This document shows, piece by piece, positions 1 to 6,534 of a stretch of 16,786 bases of DNA. The notes beneath the pieces were generated by a model. It made no database searches. It was not told the DNA's origin and worked only from the letters and a program-made list of their open reading frames with translations. How positions within the stretch are numbered: position 1 is the stretch's first letter; each line of letters starts with the position of its first letter. A program made the position numbers and the translations under genes. The stretch is from Haloferacaceae archaeon (lineage in GTDB: Archaea; Halobacteriota; Halobacteria; Halobacteriales; Haloferacaceae): positions 1-16,786 of the forward strand of contig PWFE01000045.1 of NCBI GenBank assembly GCA_003554115.1. The letters are read 5' to 3'.

Positions 1-78
1 ACGCTTCCAAGGCGGTTACCGCACCGAATCTCAGTAACCCTATGAGTGCGGCGCTATGTCCAGCTAAGCCACCCGGCC
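1..78 (-). tRNA. tRNA-Met (CAT), elongator type, 5' exon and partial intron; truncated by window edge
   Basis: Read on the minus strand, 78 down to 41 folds as the first 37 numbered positions of a tRNA plus one extra D-loop base. There is a seven-base acceptor strand GGCCGGG, T8, a D-stem (G10-C25, C11-G24, T12-A23), and the invariant A14, G18-G19 and A21. The anticodon strand is CCGCA, followed by loop CTCATA with T33, anticodon CAT and A37. The sequence from 40 down to 1 does not continue as a normal class I tRNA. A TGCGG that could close the anticodon stem occurs, but no TTC-type T-loop follows at the right distance. I therefore read 40..1 as an intron inserted after A37, with the 3' exon beyond the window. 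The elongator tRNA-Met of Haloferax is known to carry an intron at this place. The intron part contains an inverted repeat (GGTTAC 14-19, GTAACC 34-39). Initiator Met or Ile2 is less likely because of the intron. Confidence 0.75.
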
Positions 79-104
79 TCACCTCCCTGTAGCCCGATGG
101 GACT

Positions 105-110
105 CTTTAA
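105..110 (-). promoter_or_regulatory. TATA box of the tRNA-Met gene
   Basis: On the minus strand the sequence reads GGTTAAAGAG, with its centre about 29 bases upstream of the first tRNA base at 78. This fits an archaeal TATA box giving a start a few bases before the mature 5' end. Confidence 0.5.
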
Positions 111-229
111 CCTTCTCATCTCGACGCGCTCTCGGCATGCGATTCGGTAGCTCACAGCGCGTCGACCAGAGTCTCACTTCGAGGGTCTACAATCTGTTTC
201 GAGACGAACGGCTGACAGAGACCCGCGGA

Positions 230-235
230 TTTATC
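230..235 (+). promoter_or_regulatory. TATA box of the tandem PH-like gene
   Basis: TTTATC lies centred about 27 bases before the ATG at 260. This predicts transcription starting at or next to the start codon (leaderless mRNA) and supports 260 over the upstream in-frame ATG at 137. Confidence 0.5.
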
Positions 236-259
236 AGCCATCGTGGGTACTCACTCACA

Positions 260-1360
260 ATGAGCCTGCCCGAGCTACTCGAGTCCGCTCTGGACGGAGA
301 ACCAACGGTCGCACAGGTCCAACTCGGCGGCGAAGACGTGTTAGTCGTCACCCCAAACCGGACTGTTGTCTACCGCGCGGACGGTCTGCTGTCGGACGAA
401 TCAATCGAAAGCTACGACCACAACGCCGAACGACTCGATCTCTCGGTCGGTCGGCGCAAGGCCAAACTCTCTCTCGATTACGGGCTTGAGGGCACCGACA
501 CGTTGGCGTTTCCCGCAAAGCGCATCGACGGCGTGCTCCATCCTCTGCTGGCAGGCGTTATCAACGCTGCCGGCATCACCGAACCGGGCGAGACCGTCCA
601 CAAGACGTTCCGCTTTAGCGATCTCACACTCATTGTTACCAGCAACCGAGTTATCAAACACATTGGCTCGGCCGTCTGGGACGAGGATTTTGAGGCGTTC
701 AATTACGACGGGCTCACCGACGTCGACTTCGAAGAGGGAAGCGTGGCTACCTCGATCGTACTCACACACAGCGGCCGACAGACCAGATTCAAAACCCCAA
801 ACGAAGACGCCAGAGCCGTTCGCGAGGCCATTGTCGGGGCGGTTTGTACGTTCCACAACGTAACGAGTATCGAAGAGCTTCGCGAGGCAATGGCCGACAA
901 CGAGGAGGCCGACGGCGAAGCCGTCGATCGGCTGGATTTCGGCGACGGACCCGATCCGCTCAGTGCTGAACCGGGTGAGTTGGAGTCGACGCCTGATAAC
1001 GCGACACAGTCTCGCGACGAGTCGGCAGCCGACGAGCTTGTGGCCGCCCTTGATGTAGCCGGCGACCAACAGTCCACAACAACCGGCGACACACCCGAGA
1101 ACCCGACCGAGTCGACCGATCCAACCGAGTCGGCCGACCCGGTTCAGTCGACACCAGGAGCCGAGTCTCTACGCGCCGGTGTGTCGACAACCGATGCGTT
1201 CGAAGGCTCTCCGTTCGAGTCGGCTGGCCCTATCGACGAAGCGGATCTATCGGTCCAACTCGCCGCGCTCACCGAAACCGTCGAAGCCCAGCAACAGCAG
1301 CTCAACCGGCAGGCAGAGCTACTTGAAACACTGATCGAAGAACTTCGACGCGGCCGGTAA
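260..1360 (+). CDS. Tandem PH-like domain protein with acidic linker and C-terminal coiled coil (haloarchaeal DUF7115-type)
   Basis: A predicted cytosolic protein of 366 residues with no signal peptide or membrane segment. Residues 1-105 and 106-205 look like two copies of one PH-like (GRAM/bPH) fold. Each has a G-E-x-V start, a V-T-x-N-R strand turn, an aromatic-rich strand, a D-E-x-x-E-x-[YF] segment and a closing helix. Residues 210-325 form a disordered, Asp/Glu/Thr/Ser-rich linker with short T-E-S repeats. Residues 328-364 are a Gln/Glu/Leu-rich helix likely to form a coiled coil. The frame stays open to an ATG at 137, but the family similarity begins at M-S-L-P-E-L, and a TATA box sits 27 bases before 260, so I start there. 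The gene is divergent from the tRNA and convergent with the zinc-finger gene. No function is known to me. The family name is from memory of haloarchaeal proteins of this layout. Confidence 0.8.
   Translation: MSLPELLESALDGEPTVAQVQLGGEDVLVVTPNRTVVYRADGLLSDESIESYDHNAERLDLSVGRRKAKLSLDYGLEGTDTLAFPAKRIDGVLHPLLAGVINAAGITEPGETVHKTFRFSDLTLIVTSNRVIKHIGSAVWDEDFEAFNYDGLTDVDFEEGSVATSIVLTHSGRQTRFKTPNEDARAVREAIVGAVCTFHNVTSIEELREAMADNEEADGEAVDRLDFGDGPDPLSAEPGELESTPDNATQSRDESAADELVAALDVAGDQQSTTTGDTPENPTESTDPTESADPVQSTPGAESLRAGVSTTDAFEGSPFESAGPIDEADLSVQLAALTETVEAQQQQLNRQAELLETLIEELRRGR
1106..1141 (+). repeat. Two imperfect 18-base tandem units in the linker of the PH-like gene
   Basis: ACCGAGTCGACCGATCCA at 1106-1123 is followed directly by a second copy with three mismatches (1124-1141). 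They encode T-E-S-T-D-P and T-E-S-A-D-P in the disordered linker. This is a likely replication-slippage site. Confidence 0.6.
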
Positions 1361-1789
1361 CTACTCGTCGCGTCCGAGGACTTTCCTGATACACGACGAG
1401 CCGAACGGTCCCAACTCGCCGGAGTCGAAGTCGATGAAATGTCCCTTCGAGACACCCGCCCCGCAGCGTCGACACTCGAACTCTCCCTCACGAACGACGA
1501 CCTGACTTTCGAAGCGAACGAAGGTGCCACCGCGACGGGTCCGGAGCCGCGCGCCATCTCGATCGATTACACCGCGTTTGTCGGCCGTATCGAGGATGTC
1601 ACGCGTAAGCGTTGGGTTGGTAGTGACTGTTTCGAGTCGATCGATTGCCTCGGCCAAATCGAGTTCGTCGGCTTCGAGATGCGCCAACAGTTCAACGCCG
1701 AGTTCGACCGTATCCTGTCGGCTCCCCGCCGCAACCTCACTGTCCTCGTTCGACTCACGCACAGCGAGTGGTTTCGACGCCGACCACAT
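1361..1789 (-). CDS. Small zinc-finger protein, haloarchaeal DUF5830-type
   Basis: A protein of 142 residues. Residues 27-100 form a small, mainly helical region resembling a winged helix (V-E-L-G-V-E-L-L, then T-R-D-I-L-D). Residues 103-142 carry a probable zinc site: CxxC at C106/C109, H117 and C133, within the conserved ending G-P-F-G-S-S-C-I-R-K. This pattern matches a haloarchaeal family I recall as DUF5830. A nucleic-acid or protein-binding role is inference. The start is uncertain. The ATG at 1789 gives an N-terminus longer and less conserved than relatives. A GTG at 1762 lies about 26 bases after a TTATGT that could be its TATA box and would give 133 residues. The stop abuts the end of the convergent PH-like gene with no spacer. 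Confidence 0.75.
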   Translation of the reverse strand: MWSASKPLAVRESNEDSEVAAGSRQDTVELGVELLAHLEADELDLAEAIDRLETVTTNPTLTRDILDTADKRGVIDRDGARLRTRRGGTFVRFESQVVVREGEFECRRCGAGVSKGHFIDFDSGELGPFGSSCIRKVLGRDE

Positions 1790-1842
1790 AACCGTTGTCG
1801 GAAGACCACAAGGCGTATGCCGGTTCCGGAGACCTGACAGAT

Positions 1843-2490
1843 ATGCAGCGTCGACTCCTTGCCGGTGGCCTCACGCTGCTCGGGGTCGCATTGGCAGCGT
1901 GGATCGTCTCACCGGCTGTCGCCATCGAGCGATTCAACCAGTTGGCGAGCGCGCCGCTGGCGTTTGCTGTCGTCGTTTTTCTCGTTGCCATACTCCGCCC
2001 GTTTCTCGCTTGGCCCACACTGCTGTTGCCGATTGCAGTCGGCTACGCCTACGGGTGGGCTGGCTTGCCGCTTGCAGTACTCGCACTTGTCGTCACGGCG
2101 CTGCCGCCCTACTGGTTCGGGAGTGTCGCAACAGGAAGCGGTCGACTCACAACTGCCGGCGAGCGGCTGCTCACCGAAACAGGTGGTTTGCGCGGGGTAG
2201 CCGCCGCACGGCTGCTTCCGGTGCCATCAGACGTGATTTCGGTCGCGGCGGGTGCCGTAGGCGTTCGGTTGCGGCCGTTTCTCGCTGGGACGCTGCTCGG
2301 CGAGCTGCCGTGGGCGGTTTTGGGCATCATTGCCGGTAGCTCGGTCGACCGGCTTGCGACGAGCGATCTCTCTGGGTCGGTCGACCTGTGGCTGTTGGTT
2401 GGAATGGCTGTTCTTGCGGTAGTGTTGCTTGCCGGCCCGTGTTACCGACTCGTTTCTTCGCAGTCACGGACGGTCCCACCAGCCGAGTAA
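1843..2490 (+). CDS. DedA/TVP38-type VTT-domain membrane protein
   Basis: A polytopic membrane protein of 215 residues. Hydrophobic segments lie near 5-25, 38-56, 60-90 (with an R-P-F-L-A-W-P re-entrant-like stretch at 52-58), 117-140, 145-166 and 183-200. The segment A-A-R-L-L-P-V-P-S-D followed by A-G-A-V-G-V and L-G-E-L-P-W is the hallmark of the SNARE-associated/VTT (DedA, TMEM64) fold. Members of that superfamily are lipid scramblases or membrane-homeostasis transporters, so a role in moving or balancing membrane lipids is an inference. A TTG at 1795 would add 16 hydrophilic residues. I prefer the ATG at 1843, which begins directly before the first membrane helix. It is divergent from the zinc-finger gene and convergent with gpmI. 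Confidence 0.8.
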   Translation: MQRRLLAGGLTLLGVALAAWIVSPAVAIERFNQLASAPLAFAVVVFLVAILRPFLAWPTLLLPIAVGYAYGWAGLPLAVLALVVTALPPYWFGSVATGSGRLTTAGERLLTETGGLRGVAAARLLPVPSDVISVAAGAVGVRLRPFLAGTLLGELPWAVLGIIAGSSVDRLATSDLSGSVDLWLLVGMAVLAVVLLAGPCYRLVSSQSRTVPPAE

Positions 2491-2492
2491 CC

Positions 2493-2511
2493 GAGTAAAA
2501 ACTTCCTACTC
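2493..2511. terminator. Possible terminator between convergent genes
   Basis: The 35-base gap between the VTT gene and gpmI holds GAGTA (2493-2497) and TACTC (2507-2511), an inverted repeat. On the minus strand the loop contains TTTTT. Haloarchaeal termination is mostly T-tract driven, so this could end the gpmI transcript. The stem is short, so confidence is low. Confidence 0.3.
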
Positions 2512-2525
2512 TTGGTCGCTTGTTC

Positions 2526-4040
2526 CTACTCCAACAATGATTCGCCCGTCATCTCGGCAGGCTGGTCGAGAGCCAGTAACTCGAGCAGCGTCGGGGCCAA
2601 GTCACACAGCGCGCCGCTACCTCGGAGGCTGCGGCCGCCGTCGTCACCGTCGGGTGTGAGATAGAGTACCGGCACGGGGTTGAACGTATGGGCCGTGTGT
2701 GGATCATCTGCCGTTCCCATATCGTCGGCGTTACCATGGTCGGCGGTGATGAGTACGTGGCCGTCCGCGGTCTGGATGGCCTCGACGAGTCGACCGAGTT
2801 GTTCGTCGACGGCCTCAACAGCAGCAATTGCGGCCTCGTAGTCACCGGTGTGGCCGACCATATCAGGGTTGGCGTAGTTGATGACAAGGAGGTCAGGATC
2901 ATCGGATTCGATTACCGAGATGGCCGTGTTGGTGACTTTTTCGGCGTTCATCTCCGGTTGGAGATCGTAGGTCGGCACGTCGGGACTTTTAACGATTTCG
3001 CGGCGTTCGCCGTCGAATTTGACCTCTTGGCCACCGTTGAGAAAGTAGGTAACGTGTGCATACTTTTCGGATTCAGCCAGCCGGAGCTGGGTGAGCCCAG
3101 CATCAGAGACGACCTCGCCGAGGGTGTTTTCGGGCTGGTGTGGCGGGTAGGCCACCGGTAGATCGAACGTCTTGTCATACTGGGTCAACGTCGTCAGTCG
3201 GATAGCCGGTGGCTGGGTCTCAATCTCCCAGACTGGATCGAGATCAGCCAGCATCCGCACCAACTGGCGGGCGCGGTCGGCACGGAAGTTGATGAAAATC
3301 ACCGCATCACCGTCTGCAAGCGCGGGCTGGCCCTCGATCAGGGTGGGTTCGACGAACTCGTCGGTCTCGCCGCGCTCGTAGCTGGCTTCAACCGCGTCGA
3401 CGGCCGTTTCGGCCGTGTGGTCAGCATCACGGTCGACGATCGCTCGATACGCCCGATGGGTTCGATCCCAGTTTTCGTCCCGGTCCATTGCATGGTAGCG
3501 ACCCGAGACGGTGGCGATGTCGCCAGTGCCGTACTCGTCGACAAGCTTGGCCACGTCGGCAAGATGACCCGCGCCGGATTTTGGAGCGGTATCCCGTCCG
3601 TCGGTAAAGGCGTGGGTGACTGCCTCAACGTCACGGTCGCCGGCAAGTTCGATCAGGGCCTCAAGGTGGCTGATATCCGAGTGGACGCCGCCGTCGCTGA
3701 CTAGCCCCATGAGGTGAACGCGACCGTTGTGTTCGGTTGCGTATTCGAAAGCGGCGTTGATCGCCTCGTTTTCGCGGAAGCTACCGTCGGCGATGGAGTC
3801 GGCAATTCGGGTGTAGGACTGTTTGACAACCCGGCCTGCGCCGATGTTGAGGTGACCGACCTCGCTGTTGCCCATCTGTCCGTCGGGCAACCCCACGGCT
3901 CTGCTGTGACTCTGGAGTGTGGTGAACGCCCCTGTCTCACGGAATCTATCGAAGTTTGGAGTCTCGGCCGCACGCACGGCGTCGAGATGATCGTGGTCGC
4001 CGAGTCCCCAGCCGTCGAGTACGATTAGCGCGCCTCGCAT
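2526..4040 (-). CDS. gpmI: 2,3-bisphosphoglycerate-independent phosphoglycerate mutase
   Basis: Interconverts 3-phosphoglycerate and 2-phosphoglycerate in the lower trunk of glycolysis/gluconeogenesis, using two Mn ions and a phosphoserine intermediate. The 504-residue length is typical. The protein begins with the alkaline-phosphatase-type metal motif I-V-L-D-G-W-G (D9). It has the phosphorylated serine in M-G-N-S-E-V-G-H (S59). The substrate-binding inserted domain holds H-A-F-T-D-G-R-D (143-150), R-Y-H-A-M-D-R-D (181-188) and R-A-D-R (253-256). The remaining metal ligands are in N-P-D-M-V-G-H (D393, H397), A-D-H-G-N (D434, H435) and H-T-A-H-T-F-N (H451). All catalytic ligands are present. 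It is single-cistron, divergent from the PH protein, and probably leaderless, with TAATTA 25 bases before the ATG. This is the bacterial-type GpmI rather than the ApgM type. Confidence 0.97.
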   Translation of the reverse strand: MRGALIVLDGWGLGDHDHLDAVRAAETPNFDRFRETGAFTTLQSHSRAVGLPDGQMGNSEVGHLNIGAGRVVKQSYTRIADSIADGSFRENEAINAAFEYATEHNGRVHLMGLVSDGGVHSDISHLEALIELAGDRDVEAVTHAFTDGRDTAPKSGAGHLADVAKLVDEYGTGDIATVSGRYHAMDRDENWDRTHRAYRAIVDRDADHTAETAVDAVEASYERGETDEFVEPTLIEGQPALADGDAVIFINFRADRARQLVRMLADLDPVWEIETQPPAIRLTTLTQYDKTFDLPVAYPPHQPENTLGEVVSDAGLTQLRLAESEKYAHVTYFLNGGQEVKFDGERREIVKSPDVPTYDLQPEMNAEKVTNTAISVIESDDPDLLVINYANPDMVGHTGDYEAAIAAVEAVDEQLGRLVEAIQTADGHVLITADHGNADDMGTADDPHTAHTFNPVPVLYLTPDGDDGGRSLRGSGALCDLAPTLLELLALDQPAEMTGESLLE

Positions 4041-4062
4041 AGCTGGAAATCACCGCCCCGCC

Positions 4063-4068
4063 TAATTA
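4063..4068 (-). promoter_or_regulatory. TATA box of gpmI
   Basis: TAATTA (the same on both strands) is centred 25 bases upstream of the gpmI ATG at 4040, predicting a leaderless mRNA. Confidence 0.45.
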
Positions 4069-4106
4069 CCTTTTGTTCATTCAGTCGACGCCTAACGGAT
4101 CGAGCC

Positions 4107-4113
4107 CTTATTA
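4107..4113 (+). promoter_or_regulatory. TATA box of the single PH-domain gene
   Basis: CTTATTA lies about 37 bases before the ATG at 4147, predicting a leader of roughly ten bases. The gpmI and PH-gene promoters share a 106-base divergent spacer. Confidence 0.4.
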
Positions 4114-4146
4114 GCCACAGACTACTGTTATTCGACATCACGAGTT

Positions 4147-4512
4147 ATGCCCGAGCGACGATACAGAGACGAACTGTCGGCCTGTCACTCCGTTGTCGAG
4201 ACCGCACTCAGAGAGTGTCTCCGAGACGGCGAGACGTTTCTTCTTGGATTGGTGACGACCGACCGATTTATTCGACGCGATACGCGGGTCGTGGTAACTG
4301 ATGAGCGAGTAGTGATTGTCTACTCGGGGTTTCTCGATGTCCGGATCAAAGAGATCCCACTACCAGAAATCGAATCGGTCGACGTCGATCGCTCGGGATC
4401 AGGGTTGCCTGCACTCGAACTCAAAACGGCGAGCGCGGTCGAGCGGTTCGACGTGACGACACCACCGACCGAGTTTATTAACACGCTACGCGAGGCACGC
4501 AATACGGTGTAA
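4147..4512 (+). CDS. Single PH-like domain protein
   Basis: A soluble protein of 121 residues. After a short N-terminal helix (1-25), residues 27-118 show the bacterial/archaeal PH (YokE/GRAM-like) layout: D-G-E-T-F, a strand, V-V-V-T-D-E-R-V-V, a hydrophobic strand with Y-S-G-F, then I-P-L-P-E-I-E-S-V-D, and a closing P-T-E-F-I-N-T-L-R-E helix. This resembles each half of the tandem PH-like protein at 260-1360. Membrane-lipid or protein binding is the usual inference for this fold, and the actual ligand is unknown. It precedes the DUF1405 gene by 52 bases on the same strand, so the two may be co-transcribed. Confidence 0.75.
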   Translation: MPERRYRDELSACHSVVETALRECLRDGETFLLGLVTTDRFIRRDTRVVVTDERVVIVYSGFLDVRIKEIPLPEIESVDVDRSGSGLPALELKTASAVERFDVTTPPTEFINTLREARNTV

Positions 4513-4564
4513 ATTCGGCCGGTCGGTCCAAACTGGTTTGACTACGCGGAACAAATCGTGAGCG

Positions 4565-5224
4565 ATGCCAACCGACAAGGGGCCCACGCTCCGTCGACCG
4601 ATTCCCGCGCGGTACGCCGAGTCATATCTTGCCGATGGGCCGAGTTTGATCGCGCTGCTCGTCGTGACGTCGACGGCGTTTCTGGTCGGTATTCGCTTTT
4701 ATGTCGAAACGATGCCCGAGGTCCCGACGATGCTGTGGCCGCTGTATGCGGATTCGCCGACTGCGCTGGCGTTGGCAACGCTATCGCTGTCGACGCTGCT
4801 TCCGAATCTCGGCAACCGACTCAGCGAGGCTCCAATCAACCGTCCACTGGCGTATCTCCACACGCTGGCATTCGTGTGGCTTGTTAAATACGGGCTGTGG
4901 ACAGCCATCGCGCTCAATCTTCGAGCCGACCTGTATTTCGGCTTCGATGCGGCGGGACTCTACGACTACTGGTTTATCATCGGAACCCACCTGCTGTTTG
5001 TTGTGTTGGCGTTTGGCATTCTCCACTACGGCCGAACGACACGCGGTGCACTCGGCTTTTCGCTGGTCGCACTACTGATAAACGATGTTGTCGACTACGG
5101 CTTCGGCTACCATCCACCGCTGCGCTACGAACCCGGTCTTGTATTGCCAGTTGTTACGGTCGGACTATCGGTTGGTGTCGTCGGGTTGGCGGCATGGCAG
5201 TTCGACCGCCTCACGAGTGGGTGA
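4565..5224 (+). CDS. DUF1405 family integral membrane protein
   Basis: A protein of 219 residues with about six hydrophobic segments (near 27-45, 65-82, 98-118, 134-153, 161-176 and 191-211). It has the family's conserved L-W-P-L-Y-A-D-S-P motif at 58-65 and a conserved polar N-D-V-x-D-Y-x-x-G segment at 173-181. DUF1405 proteins occur in haloarchaea and Bacilli (the YpjA type) and have no established function. The ATG at 4565 directly precedes a positively charged N-terminus. No strong TATA box lies in the 52-base gap to the PH gene, although a weak GGTTTGACT is near 4535, so read-through from that gene is likely. Confidence 0.8.
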   Translation: MPTDKGPTLRRPIPARYAESYLADGPSLIALLVVTSTAFLVGIRFYVETMPEVPTMLWPLYADSPTALALATLSLSTLLPNLGNRLSEAPINRPLAYLHTLAFVWLVKYGLWTAIALNLRADLYFGFDAAGLYDYWFIIGTHLLFVVLAFGILHYGRTTRGALGFSLVALLINDVVDYGFGYHPPLRYEPGLVLPVVTVGLSVGVVGLAAWQFDRLTSG

Positions 5225-5253
5225 TCAGCCGATGACATAATCGGTAGACAACG

Positions 5254-5260
5254 TTTTATT
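5254..5260 (+). promoter_or_regulatory. TATA box of the ArsR-like regulator
   Basis: TTTTATT is centred 25 bases before the ATG at 5282. This is a strong TATA box and a leaderless arrangement. Confidence 0.6.
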
Positions 5261-5266
5261 CACGCT

Positions 5267-5277
5267 GGGGTAACCCC
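5267..5277. promoter_or_regulatory. Candidate operator palindrome GGGGTAACCCC
   Basis: GGGG-TAA-CCCC is a near-perfect dyad lying between the TATA box and the start codon of the regulator gene, on top of the predicted transcription start. This is where an archaeal repressor would block transcription. Autoregulation is inference. Confidence 0.4.
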
Positions 5278-5281
5278 CTAC

Positions 5282-5959
5282 ATGGATTCGGCGGTACTCC
5301 TCGATTTACTCGGCAACGAGAACCGTCGGCGGATTCTGCGGTTGCTCTCACAGAAACCCTGCTATGTCACCGAGATTAGTGAATACCTTGGCGTCAGCCC
5401 GAAAGCTGTTATCGACCATCTCCGCAAACTCGAGGAGGCGGGACTGATCGAAAGCCGAACCGACGACCAACGGCGCAAATACTTCCATATTACCCGCAGC
5501 CTCCGCTTGGAGGTCGACGTCTCACCACACAGTTTCGGCGCGAAAAGCGCGTATCCGGCGAGTTCGACACTGGATATGTCAGGTCGATGTCCGCACCTCT
5601 CGTTGGACGAGGCTGCCATGAACGGCGGTGGGGTCGAAACCGATCAGAGATCTGATATCGAAACACTGGCCGCCGAATTCGGGCGGCTCCAGTCGCTCGA
5701 CCGTGAGCTTTCGTTGGCCCAGCGGTGGGTTCACGGTCGGCTCACTGAAACACTGGACGAACTCACGGATAAAACAGGAATCGACGCTGACTGTCGGTTT
5801 TATGCCAAGATTCTCGCCGCAGTTGTCGAAACTGACGGCCACACGGACGAGATTATCGGCCAGCTAACCGCGCCACCAGCCGTCGTCGAAAAGGCCCTCT
5901 CGCGGCTCGAACGAGCCAACGTCGTCGACTTCGATGGCCAAACGTGGCAGATATGCTAA
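5282..5959 (+). CDS. ArsR-family transcription regulator with two winged-helix segments
   Basis: A DNA-binding protein of 225 residues. Residues 1-75 are a classic ArsR/SmtB winged helix: L-G-N-E-N-R-R-R-I-L-R-L-L, the recognition region V-T-E-I-S-E-Y-L-G-V-S-P-K-A-V-I-D-H-L, and the wing R-R-K-Y-F-H-I. Residues 76-125 form a linker without clear structure. Residues 126-165 are a helical, possibly dimerising stretch. Residues 171-225 read as a second, divergent winged helix, with a helix I-L-A-A-V-V, a recognition-like V-V-E-K-A-L-S-R-L and a short wing ending W-Q-I-C. I see no obvious metal-binding Cys/His cluster in the first domain. The effector and targets are unknown. Its last four bases overlap the end of the convergent membrane-protein gene. 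Confidence 0.85.
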   Translation: MDSAVLLDLLGNENRRRILRLLSQKPCYVTEISEYLGVSPKAVIDHLRKLEEAGLIESRTDDQRRKYFHITRSLRLEVDVSPHSFGAKSAYPASSTLDMSGRCPHLSLDEAAMNGGGVETDQRSDIETLAAEFGRLQSLDRELSLAQRWVHGRLTETLDELTDKTGIDADCRFYAKILAAVVETDGHTDEIIGQLTAPPAVVEKALSRLERANVVDFDGQTWQIC

Positions 5960-6432
5960 ATTTCTTGGGTGAGTCCCTCGCGGAGATCTCGGCCGAAGTA
6001 GTGGCCGACGACGCCAACGCCGGCTCCGAGTGCGACACCAACACCGCCAAAGATGAGGCCGTACTGCTGGAAGAACTGCATGCCAACCGGGAGCACCCCG
6101 GTCGTCAGTAGGCTTCCTGCGAAACTCACACCGACGATACTCCCGCCAGCAACGGCAGTTTCGAGATATCGTCGTTGGCTGGCGATGAGGCCGGTCAGGA
6201 ACGTTGCCAACAGTAGCCCGACGAGTGAGCCGGCCGTCCCGACCAGTGGAATTAGTCCACCGATGACAACGCCGACAGCGATCAACACTGCCGAGAGCAG
6301 AAACGCTTTCGGCGAGAACAGTTCCCCGAGTCGACCGCTCGTTTCTTCCGTAGAGTGACCGGTCGACTCGCGGGTGTCGCCTGTCGGCTTGCGTTCGATG
6401 TCCTCGATGAGTTCGTCCTCAGAGCGGGCCAT
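5956..6432 (-). CDS. Small glycine-rich membrane protein of unknown function
   Basis: A protein of 158 residues. Residues 1-38 are hydrophilic and charged (M-A-R-S-E-D-E-L-I-E-D-I-E). They are followed by about four Gly/Val/Leu-rich hydrophobic segments near 43-63, 66-84, 92-112 and 125-145, and a short charged tail. Helix-packing G-x-x-x-G patterns are frequent in the last segment. I do not recognise the family. The gene is divergent from gatD (102 bases between the starts) and converges with the ArsR-like gene, sharing four bases at the stop codons. A weak minus-strand TATA-like CATACAGT lies about 26 bases before the ATG. Confidence 0.7.
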   Translation of the reverse strand: MARSEDELIEDIERKPTGDTRESTGHSTEETSGRLGELFSPKAFLLSAVLIAVGVVIGGLIPLVGTAGSLVGLLLATFLTGLIASQRRYLETAVAGGSIVGVSFAGSLLTTGVLPVGMQFFQQYGLIFGGVGVALGAGVGVVGHYFGRDLREGLTQEI

Positions 6433-6534
6433 AAGTTAGGTATTCGGTGCCAACTGTATGGCTGTTGTGCCGTCGAGAGCGTGCTGTCGGCGCGAAAGGG
6501 TGGTTTCAAGTCGGCCGATGGGCAACCCTGCGAT

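Noticed and set aside
1..40. Reading the TGCGG in 1-40 as the 3' half of the tRNA without an intron, or with a very short one
   Set aside because: The bases after it do not give the TTC T-loop at the class I spacing, so the 3' exon must lie outside the window.
137..259. In-frame N-terminal extension of the PH-like protein from the ATG at 137
   Set aside because: The 41 extra residues do not resemble the family N-terminus, and a TATA box at 230-235 sits inside them at the right distance from the ATG at 260.
1795..1842. TTG start for the VTT membrane protein
   Set aside because: It adds only 16 polar residues; the ATG at 1843 is directly before the first membrane segment.
6355..6534. In-frame upstream extension of gatD
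   Set aside because: It overlaps the start of the divergent membrane-protein gene and lacks any GatD similarity; the family N-terminus M-N-P-G-D-R begins at 6535.
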